A stretch of 64,000 bases of DNA from Acanthosepion esculentum (lineage: Eukaryota > Mollusca > Cephalopoda > Sepiida > Sepiidae): the NCBI GenBank assembly GCA_964036315.1, contig OZ038478.1, positions 144,530,557-144,594,556 on the forward strand, in the 5' to 3' direction. Below, piece after piece: positions 56,090-64,000 of the stretch. Within the stretch, counting starts at the first letter, position 1. The number at the start of each line of letters is the position of its first letter. The notes under the pieces were generated by a model. It ran no database searches. It was not told where the DNA came from and saw only the letters and a list, made by a program, of their open reading frames with translations. Both the position numbers and the translations under genes were made by a program.

Positions 56090-56825
56090 CTGAGACCTTA
56101 CTACCAATTTAGTATTGTGCTTAAATTTATAAAGTGTGCGTCTCAAAGAGTGAAGTTCATCAGAACAATTATCATGGAAGTATTTATGGAAAATGTACGG
56201 GGAAACTACGTTAAAGCTTTGGGAAAGCGACTGAACCTGAGATGGTAGATCAGGAGCAATAACGTTGCAGGTTCTTTGGATTTTATCAGAAATCCATAAA
56301 TAAATAACCTAAGCACCAGACGAGATGTGCCAGCGATATTCGAAGCATGGACAAATGGTAAACTTATAAATATGTAAGATCGTTACTGGCGAGAAAAATT
56401 GTCTAGCACAACACACTAAACCAACATTTCTAGCAATTGATTCAATATAATTTTCAAATTCATACCAGCCGGAAATATTCGTCTGAGAAGGCTAAATGAA
56501 TCACTGTCCTGGAGATTAGCATCAGCCATGCTGATTGAAAACAAAATATGTTCTTTCAGACTTTCAAAGTTAGTAGTTTCATTTTAAAAAAGAAAATTTT
56601 AAAAGACGTTCCTTGCCCTATTTAACACCTAATTGTAGGTCATTCTTCAGATGAGCTGCCAATTTGACCTTATCGAACCGATCAGACTTCCTATAAAGAC
56701 AGGAGTAAATAGTTTATGAGCAGCATGCATAGAGCTGAGAACTGATGACATCAGGGAGATCGTTTCTGAAAATCAGGAAGAATAGGGTCCAAGCATAGAG
56801 CCCTGGGGGACAGCTGTATCAATGC
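56090..56825 (-). pseudogene. LINE ORF2 (group L-B), copy A
   Basis: Minus strand from 56825: AVPQGSMLGPIL (RT motif), SDRFDKVKLAAHLKNDLQ, INMADANLQDSDSF, NYIESIARNVGLVCCARQFF and SPVTILHIYKFTICPCFEYR, then IQRTCNVIAPDLPSQVQSLS and FHKYFHDNCSDELHSL. It starts in the middle of RT and ends before the element's C-terminus. It is followed on the same strand by copy B, whose RT starts again, so the order of parts is permuted across the pair. Confidence 0.75.
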
Positions 56826-56829
56826 TAAT

Positions 56830-57230
56830 ATATATATATAGAAGAAATTACCGTTCACTTCTCATTACCGATCCGATCGTGGGGGAGGGATGAGCGATGT
56901 TGATGCAACCAGGCGTCGCCAAACTGATCTGTCTTCTGCCTCACGAAACAGCGTCGGAGTGTCCGTCCTAGTCCTTTTTTTCATCCAGCCTTTGGTCTGC
57001 ATCTCCCTTCGTTTCCCCCCTTCAAGATACCTTGAAGGACCGTCTTGGGTAGAGTATTGTGGCGTATGACATGCCCAAAAAACAACAACTTTTTCTCTTT
57101 ATTGTTGCCAAGAGGGGCTTCTGGGTAGGGGACTGTCAGTTGTGTCACTTCATACTCTACAAAGTCATTTATCTTCTGTTCTCTCCAGGAGATCCCGAGA
57201 AGGCGTATGAAGATATTTACAATCTAAAAT
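56830..57230 (-). pseudogene. RTE-like LINE C-terminal fragment
   Basis: Minus strand from about 57230: RLLGISWREQKINDFVEYEV, PLGNNKEKKLLFFGHVIRHN, TLPKTVLQGILKGGNEGRCR, FVRQKTDQFGDAWLHQ. It is close to the C-terminal ..RRKLKWFGHVTR...K.ILQG..GG.R..GR.. region of RTE-type LINEs. It is remarkably open for about 110 codons but truncated 5'. Confidence 0.75.
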
Positions 57231-57429
57231 AACTAAACGCTCTATATGAAATCATCCGGAAATTTATACGTGCACGCATACACACTAAGCATTTATATAA
57301 AGTGCCAAATTATCTGATTTTTATTTCATATATGAATCAAGCTGCTTAATATTTTCCTATTTAATGTTGGATCTCATATAACTAAATTATTTTATGGAAC
57401 AAAAGATAAGTCGAAATAATGGGTTTTGA

Positions 57430-57910
57430 AAAAATAATATTCACCCTGTACCAGACTCAAGAGCCACTCAAGATAGAGAGTTACAGTTTAAGAAGTAATA
57501 GGCATAGTTTATGGGGATATGTGGGTAAGAAACACAGTTTGTGGAAATATGGATAGGAAGAACAGTTTATAGGAATACGTACAATTAATGGGGATATGTG
57601 GGGAACATAACGGTAACCCTACACATGAACACTGTGGTGATCGGTGAAGGATCGTCTTGGGCGTCTGTTCCACAGAATAACTTCGCGAGAAGAAATTGTT
57701 CGAATGAAACTTACATCTCAACACCGGAATACGAAGGGAATGGTGCCGATTAACTACAACGTTCGTGGTATGGAGGGATTTTGGCGGGAACATTAGAGCT
57801 GATAAAACTAAAGAATGTAGATTGAACACTTTCCATGCAAATAGGTATAGAGTAGAGAGAGATTTGCTACATTTCGTGTGAGCCTGGGGGGTTGTATGAT
57901 GGAAAATATA
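57430..57910 (-). pseudogene. LINE ORF2 C-terminal fragment (group L-B)
   Basis: Minus strand: FNLHSLVLSALMFPPKSLHT, then NRHHSLRIPVLRCKFHSNNF and FSR, then decayed. It aligns at the DNA level with 24310-24540. Only the C-terminal quarter is present. Confidence 0.7.
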
Positions 57911-57967
57911 TGATAGCATTTCTCCATGCAGGTGATATCCTCTGTATCTATAGCCTAATCCCACAGA

Positions 57968-57979
57968 CACACAGACACA

Positions 57980-58032
<53 letters not shown>

Positions 58033-58047
58033 GCGCGCACACACACG
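57968..58047. repeat. (CA)n(CG)n(CA)n microsatellite
   Basis: A long CA block, a (GC) block at 58018-58038 and another CA block. The CG block is unusual in this CpG-poor setting. Confidence 0.95.
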
Positions 58048-58049
58048 CA

Positions 58050-58547
58050 TATATACATAACTTACAGGTGAAATTTTAAATAGACTTTTAATGAAAAGGA
58101 ATTTTCCATAAGTATATACGATTTCATTAAACCTAGAATATATAATAATCTAATTAAAGCAAAATATAATTTCTCATACAATAAAAGAAAAATTTCAAAA
58201 GTGCAAATAATTATCATAACATCAATATTGACATTCATATTGATATTAATCTGAATAATATATCCAAATATACTTCAATGTTTAAATTATGAACTAACAA
58301 TTAAAAAAAATTTAAAGAAAAGCAGTTATTGGAAATCATAAAATGTGAACAAAAACAAATTACGGAATCGGACAGCAATATATATACCGGGGTTGAATAA
58401 GTCCGACGAATTATATTTTCGTCGGTCGAAATAAACTTATTGCCCATATGAGGTGATTTTGGAATTTATTGTGTATTATTTTTTTTGCACGGATCAGTTT
58501 TAATATTTTATATTAGTAAAATCCATTTGGTTACCTTTAATATATAT
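58050..58547. other. AT-rich, no gene recognised
   Basis: Nothing recognised. Confidence 0.45.
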
Positions 58548-58950
58548 ACCCGACTGTCCCGTCGAATTTGACGAGTGAGGGTCAAGCAGATCAGTTCCCA
58601 GGAATTCGACAGCCCGTCAACAGCACATGAGATTAGATTCTAGTGGTGAAGGCTTCGTGTTAGAACCATCCACACTTTTTGAAGAGCCGAATACAGAGAC
58701 CGGGTGCACTACGTGCCACAAGGTCCCCAAACGACCCTCCGCAGGTTTTGAATTCAGAGTTGTCCTTCTCTTAGACCAGTTGCCATCCAAGGCTATAGAA
58801 CCCAGTCTGTCCTGCTATTTAACCGTAACTAGAGGGAGAAGAGGATTCACACCTTTCCCAAGGGTATTAGCACGTAAGTGAATGTAATGGATTCGACTGG
58901 AATTCGAACTCGGCTCTCCGAGCCGCTATCCATTACTCCACCTTGCCTCC
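58548..58950 (-). mobile_element. tRNA-derived SINE, near full length
   Basis: On the minus strand it starts ggaggcaaggtggagtaatg at 58950. The A-box-like tggagtaatggatagcgg and B box gagttcgaattcc follow (complement of about 58899-58911). The conserved body follows, then the tail ..cttgtggcacgtagtgcacc.. to the 3' end at (TA) 58548. At about 400 bp it is the most complete of the three copies here. The open frame read through it (58627-58881, plus) is not a gene. Confidence 0.85.
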
Positions 58951-58952
58951 TC

Positions 58953-59037
<85 letters not shown>
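58951..59037. repeat. (CTGT)n(CT)n(TA)n microsatellite
   Basis: It directly flanks the SINE 5' end. Confidence 0.95.
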
Positions 59038-59039
<2 letters not shown>

Positions 59040-59042
<3 letters not shown>

Positions 59043-59347
59043 CAATATTGGGAGTAATGACGGTGGCAAGCTATGACTAGGCAGTTGGGAGAGTTGGTTG
59101 GTATTGGCGTGGTAATAATGGTGGGAGCAGAGGAAAATGGTCATAACAGAGGTATAGGCAAATAATTATGGTAAAAATAATAGTAATGATGAGAATGCTA
59201 GTAGTGGTATGATAATAATAATAATTATTATGATGGTAGTATGAATAAATAAATGAACATGATTTATAGAAAATTCATTAAAATGATCAATCTGAGGAAT
59301 TAGTATCGAATTTCAATCCAAAGAAAATAAATTATAATCATCATAAA

Positions 59348-59431
<84 letters not shown>

Positions 59432-59494
59432 CTATTTAGCATTTCCTATTTTATGAAAGATTTTTCGAGATTGATTATACAGCAGTTGTTTCCG

Positions 59495-59538
<44 letters not shown>

Positions 59539-60685
59539 TACAACCACAAAAATCGAACGATGGTAAATGAAGATAGAGTTTATTTTTCATCATAATCTAT
59601 TGTGTTAATGCACTTAATTACATACTAAATCTTAAGCAATTGAGAACAATGGAACTCTACAATGTTTTTCAATTGTCTGTCGTCTTTTTTAAAAACTCCG
59701 AGCATTTCGAACCGATCCAATAAGATCGCTTGTTCTTATGCCAATATCTATGCAAGGGGGACACGTTTTATCAGTTAATTATTCCTTGTTGATTCATTTT
59801 TGCCTTGTTTGTCTCTTTCATGGAATCTCTATTTATCGTTTGCGTTTCTCTCCCAATGTGTTTTTACTCACAGGAATCCTGCTGCTTATGGCTACTAATT
59901 ATTTTTCCTATGCTTAGAATGTTTATGATATTTATCAAATGTTTAGATCGATGCATAAAACATGAATAATTTCTCATAGCGTTTGTAGATAGAAACTCTG
60001 TGGACTCAAAAATGGTGATGTCGGCACTGTTTATGTCTAGAATCGCTTGTAATTCTGTAGCGAACAATCATCCTCCATATATAAAACAAATTTCAAACAA
60101 TACAGTTATAAAGTTTTATTTATGCACATCATATGTCAAATCATTAAACATTTAATTTGCATATTAATATAAAGGAAACATCATCTCTATGTATAAGAAC
60201 TACGATTAGATTTCTTACAAAAAGTGAAAACAGTGGATAATAATCTGAAATAATTGCTAATTACTTCCAGGAAAGCAGAAATCAAATTCTATTCGAATTA
60301 TTTTTCTTGTATGCTTGCTTACGTCTTAAAAGGAAATATATAATATAAAACATAAAAAATGTAACAACTGGTCTCTGGACAAACCAACCATTTTGATGTC
60401 AGCTATTCTGCACTGTATTTTATTTAGATTCGCGTATCCCTACATTTTTCGTAAATTTATGAGGTTAACCAAGAACTTCCTAAGGTGGGCGCTAGCGCCA
60501 CCTTGTGCGCTCTGCTATATTGAAAGTGAGCACTGGCAGTTTTTATTGCATTTATGGGTGAGGGTACAATCCCAAGTGGGCAGTGGTCACTATTCATTTT
60601 TGTTTTTCAAATTTAAAACAAAAACATTATTTAATATTGCCTATAAAAAGACATTTCTGAAAGGTATCTAAAGCTGTGAGGAGCT
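59040..60685. other. Unassigned; (TA)n and (CT)n(CA)n tracts
   Basis: Microsatellites at 59350-59428 and 59494-59539. Frames at 59864-60067 and 60393-60671 are unsupported. A near-palindrome ggtgggcgctagcgccacc lies at 60484-60502. Confidence 0.45.
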
Positions 60686-60689
60686 ATTA

Positions 60690-60825
60690 AATATTCTTTC
60701 ATTGTTTTTCAACTTCCAATATGGCTGAACGTTGTTTCAACGCATTTACACAGCTTCTTTCTAAACTACGAAGCCACCTGCAAAGTAAAAAAAGCCCAAG
60801 GTCAACCATCGCAATGAAAAATTAA
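60690..60825 (+). pseudogene. hAT transposase C-terminal scrap
   Basis: The frame reads FSTSNMAERCFNAFTQLLSK and then LRSHLQS before a stop, matching the ..ERGFS..L..K.RN.L.. dimerisation end of hAT-type transposases (ZBED5/SCAND3-like). Only about 45 codons survive, so the call is tentative. Confidence 0.45.
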
Positions 60826-60829
60826 GATA

Positions 60830-61430
60830 GGCTAAGCTTTTTTAGCATTTTAATCATTTGCACTTATAATAGAAATGAAAACATTATTCAAATTATATTT
60901 ACACTAATGCCTATGAAAGATGTATTCAGTATAATATTAGAAATTTAATTTGACGCAGGCAGTGGGGCGTTGACAAAAAAAAGAAAGTGTGCCCAAAGTG
61001 GGCGCCGGCTGGATGCACTAAACCGAACTCTGGAACTCCCAACTCGACAACATTTTAACCTATGGAAATTATCGATAAATCAAATGCGAATATATATAAA
61101 AAAAAACATAGCAGTACTAAAATCGGTAAAATAAACAGAGAGAGAGAGAGTGTGCGGGAGGGGGCGGGGTATAATGCTAATGGTTTATGACGCCGGATGG
61201 GTGCTGAGGATATGTGTACATAAATAAAAATAATGTCTATCCGTGCGTGCGTTTGTAAGGGTGTATGTTTATATATTATGCATAATGGGTAATGGGCAAT
61301 ACTAAGTAAAATGTATTTAGTTGTGCCGAGAGAATCTGAAGTAGTCGGGAGAAGTACTGAGAACTTTGACCTCGGTTGTTAGCAAAAAAGACAGCCCAAA
61401 ATGTGAACTACATAATGGGACATCAAAATC
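60830..61430. other. No gene recognised
   Basis: A short (GA)n near 61136 and a GC-richer patch near 60960-61020. Nothing else is seen. Confidence 0.4.
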
Positions 61431-61439
61431 AGTCCGGTA

Positions 61440-62110
61440 GAGACTATTTTTGACAATGTAGGAACAATCGACTGAAAATGTTATACAAAATCGGGAGACA
61501 CAGTGAAAGAGCCGATGATGTATTCCAGAAAGTAAATATGACGAGATGGAAGAATTTCACTAGAAACAAAAAAAAGAGTACTGAACTGCAAGTCTGCTGA
61601 GAATACCATGGACTGACCACGGGAGCAACGAAAAAATTTAGATACATGATGGAAACAAAAGGGGAATTTACACGTAGCATCAAAAAGAGACAGTTGAAAA
61701 TACTAAGGCACATATTGAGAAAGGAGGGCTTGGAAAGTTTGACACTCATAAGACATAATGAATGCAAGTTGGATAGAGGAAAGCAGCGCATACCCTACCT
61801 AATAAAATTGTGTAAATGGTTAGTAGAACAAAGATTAGAAGCCAAACTTTTCTAAGGAATAAAAATGATATGAAGTTGTGGAGAGCCATGATCTCCCACA
61901 TCACAAACGGAAACAGCACATAGATGATAAATATTCTCCTAGAAGACAGTGAATACAGAATAATCAACTCGCGGATAAAGAATTGACTTAAAGCTACAGA
62001 GTTGAGGGTTCCCAAAAGATAGATGTGGAAGACATGATCGCCAACGTCTGGAAAATAAATGCCGCATAAAAGGAGAAGTAAGAGAAAATAATGCTAGACA
62101 AATGTTTAAA
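61440..62110 (+). pseudogene. LINE ORF2 C-terminal fragment (group L-A)
   Basis: Plus strand: RSIKKRQLKILRHILRKEGL, ESLTLIRHNECKLDRGKQRI, PYLIKLCKWLVEQRLEAKLF, and after a stop MKLWRAMISHITNG. This is the clearest L-A tail in the window and serves as reference for the other copies. The RT is missing, and a Tc1 element begins about 100 bases further on. Confidence 0.75.
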
Positions 62111-62207
62111 GATAGAAAATGAGGATCAGAAATACGTAAAGCGGTGGAAGGAACAATGTCAGAAGTTTAATTCAGAAAGAATTTAATAAAAGAAATTATG
62201 AATAATA

Positions 62208-63156
62208 CAGTGATGTTCGATAAAAGTGACTCGCCTGATTTTTTTTACTAAATGTTCTCTTCTCCGATGGAACGAAAGTTGAGCTAAATTCAAAGGATAA
62301 GCGATCTAAAATGCGAAGAAGAAGCTTTGAAAGCTCTTTGAATTTAGCAGTAAGTACTGCCAACCATCCGTTCAGTATAATGTTCTGGAGATGCTTTTCT
62401 TTTCAAGGAACTGGTTTCTTAAAACCTATTGAAAAGACCCTCAGAGCGAGCAGTACAAGAGAATTTTAGAGTCGTGTCTGTTCCCTTCTGCTGAAAGGGT
62501 GCAAATCGACCCCACTAAGCTCATTTTTATGCAGGATAATGCTCCCTGTCACAAATCAAAATTGATGAAGGAATACTTTGATGAGAATCAGGGTAGTGTT
62601 ATGACATGGCCGCCCCAATCTCCTGACTGCAACCCCATAAAAAACTTATGGAGCATTATAAAGTACAGGCTCTCGAGAACGCAGTTGAGAAATAAAGAAG
62701 ATTTGATTGTGAATTTCATATCGGAATGGAATTCAATGCTTGGGATGAGATTTGCCAGAACCTCATCAACTCAATGCCAAAAAGGGTTGAAAAGGTTATT
62801 CAAAATAAAGGAGGACACATAGATTATTAAATATTTCGAACTATATTACCTATTATAAAAAATATATACCTCTATTATTCTTTATTTAAAGCTGTTCGGT
62901 TATGTTTCTATGAATTACTAGTTGCAGGAAATAAGTGAGTCACTTTTTTGGCACAGAGTTTTTCCCTAAATCTCATTTATATCCAAAATTATAATTATCA
63001 ATAGAATACCTTAGGGTGAGTAAACTTATTTACTAGGTGGTCGGAAAGGGGTCTTTATATTAGTAAGATTAAAAATTAGTTTGACCCCAAAAACAATAGG
63101 CGAAAACATTGTTAAGTAAAAAAAATGAGGTGAGTCACTTTTATCGAACATCACTG
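62208..63156 (+). mobile_element. Internally deleted Tc1-type transposon with intact TIRs and TA
   Basis: The left end cagtgatgttcgataaaagt and the complement of the right end agree over 29 bases with one mismatch. TA duplications lie at 62206-62207 and 63157-63158. The 949-bp element begins, after the TIR, straight inside the transposase catalytic domain, so about the first half of the gene is missing. Near-identical TIRs suggest fairly recent mobility, which would have needed transposase from another copy. Confidence 0.9.
62250..62822 (+). pseudogene. Tc1-type transposase, catalytic half
   Basis: Frame pieces read NVLFSDGTKVELNSKDK (first catalytic Asp; usually SDET, here SDGT), FSIMFWRCFSFQGTGFLKPI, then DPTKLIFMQDNAPCHKSKLM (second Asp), and WPPQSPDCNPIKNLW (third acidic position: IEN usual, IKN here). 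The last 107 codons are open. One stop (after STREF) and the missing N-terminal DNA-binding domain show it is not functional, and the Glu-to-Lys change would by itself disable a DDE enzyme. Confidence 0.8.
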
Positions 63157-63159
63157 TAT

Positions 63160-63319
63160 ATCCGAAAAGAAAATTAAAAGAAGTATTTTTCATAAAACAG
63201 AACTCGAAAAGTGTTCCATTAATGAGATAGATAGAAATACTGATAAATATCAGAGAGATAGAAATAAAGACAGTGACCTATTGATATGGGCACTAATAAT
63301 AAGGAAAACAAAGATACAG

Positions 63320-63320
<1 letters not shown>
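63160..63320. other. Short AT-rich spacer
   Basis: Nothing recognised. Confidence 0.4.

Positions 63321-63323
<3 letters not shown>

Positions 63324-63385
<62 letters not shown>
63324..63385. repeat. (TA)n tract
   Basis: A pure TA run flanked by tttca / tgaaa, so the tract and edges are self-complementary. Confidence 0.95.
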
Positions 63386-63390
<5 letters not shown>

Positions 63391-63479
63391 TGAGAGAAAG
63401 AGAGTTTGAAGAATAGGGAAAATATAGATATGTTAGAAGAATATGAAACTGATAAGAGAGAGGGGGGAGAAATGCACGG

Positions 63480-63930
63480 TTTTTGAGTAAATCAAAGGTT
63501 AAGAAAAGACTAAGATGGAAAAACCTATTAATCCGAAGCGAGGCGTAGCTAATCGTTGTTGTTTTGATGATAGCACAATCAGATTGCTTTTGATTTGCCC
63601 TTTCGACTCGGACCGACGCCATTTATCTTTGATAATTTTCGCGCTGATTTTCGTCGCTTTGATTACCGCCATTTCTAACTGATTAGTAAATATTTACAAC
63701 CGTCCATTTCAAAGATTATCACATGCCGTCGATAATTGATAAGAAACGGCAAAAAGTGATCGATACATTATTCATTGATCTTAAACGGCCGTTTGGCTTT
63801 TTGACATGTCTCAAACCAACGATGCCTGCAGCCCCTCCGTAATTTCCTAATCATCTTCACAGCTTTAATCTCATCCGTGATACAAATCTAGTTTGCCGTT
63901 GAGTTCCTTCCAGATTTACCATCATGCCAT
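63480..63930. promoter_or_regulatory. Candidate cis-regulatory block (clustered TCF/GATA-like motifs)
   Basis: This stretch lacks microsatellites and recognisable transposons, is CpG-containing and more balanced in composition than its surroundings. TCF/LEF-type motifs occur at 63491 (atcaaag), 63625 (atctttgat), 63657 (ctttgat) and about 63709 (tcaaagat). GATA-type agattatc/tgataa and TAAT-type strings occur among them. A perfect palindrome aaacggccgttt lies near 63783. The motif density could be chance. Confidence 0.3.

Positions 63931-63932
<2 letters not shown>

Positions 63933-64000
<68 letters not shown>
63933..64000. repeat. (TTA)n microsatellite at the window edge
   Basis: About 22 TTA units, continuing past the window. 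Confidence 0.95.

Noticed and set aside
57509..58042. 177-codon minus-strand frame considered as a gene
   Set aside because: Its middle matches the L-B LINE C-terminus and its start is a (CA)n/(CG)n microsatellite.
58627..58881. 84-codon plus-strand frame
   Set aside because: It is the reverse reading of a tRNA-derived SINE.

Overview
The window reads as repeat-dominated intergenic or intronic DNA of a cephalopod, most likely an octopus. The basis is the very high load of long (TA)n and compound (CA)n(TA)n(TG)n tracts, tRNA-headed SINEs of the octopus type, many Penelope-like elements (PLEs), a mag-like Ty3/gypsy element, Tc1/mariner relics, and LINE fragments of the kinds seen across mollusc genomes. 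The species is inferred from remembered family resemblance, not from a database. I find no convincing host protein-coding gene: every protein match I recognise is transposon-derived, and almost all are broken.

Layout. 0-8 kb: a degenerate gypsy element on the minus strand (1581-6523; LTRs, tRNA-Ser-type primer site and polypurine tract visible), with two near-identical 0.4-kb segments outside it. The right-hand segment is split by a clean 324-bp solo LTR with a 5-bp target duplication, and the left-hand one keeps the empty site. 8-14.4 kb: PLE-A (minus) with a hammerhead-ribozyme motif, flanked by a 0.3-kb inverted repeat; a tRNA-like sequence; a mariner relic; and PLE-B (minus) whose terminal region is repeated in inverted orientation. 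14.4-28 kb: sparse sequence with LINE fragments on both strands. 28-35 kb: a PLE nest (head-to-head 5' ends, an endonuclease half, an RT N-terminal part, a plus-strand copy) and a 5'-truncated LINE resembling the restriction-like-endonuclease type, lying exactly inside (TTA)n. 35-44 kb: foldback PLE ends, a mariner relic, a perfect 37-bp-arm palindrome, a LINE interrupted by a 497-bp unknown insertion, and a 380-bp solo LTR with TSD. 44-46 kb: an unusual tandem array of about 229-bp units made of serial hairpins. 47-53 kb: SINEs, a 0.3-kb foldback, a textbook minimal hammerhead ribozyme, a complete but dead Tc1 element and further PLE ends. 53-58 kb: PLE and LINE fragments joined by an inverted duplication. 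58-64 kb: SINE, hAT tail, LINE tail, an internally deleted Tc1 element with intact TIRs, and a short non-repetitive block with clustered TCF/GATA-like motifs.

The unifying theme is the PLE system: PLE coding ends, fold-back ends, hammerhead motifs and TA-rich microsatellites recur together. Two hammerheads (39489-39532 minus, 49809-49851 plus) keep the catalytic core while their stem I changes by compensatory substitution; two more (8668-8708, 52312-52350, minus) keep the core with a weaker stem II. Coordinates of degraded elements are approximate (often plus or minus 20-50 bases) because they rest on reading by eye.
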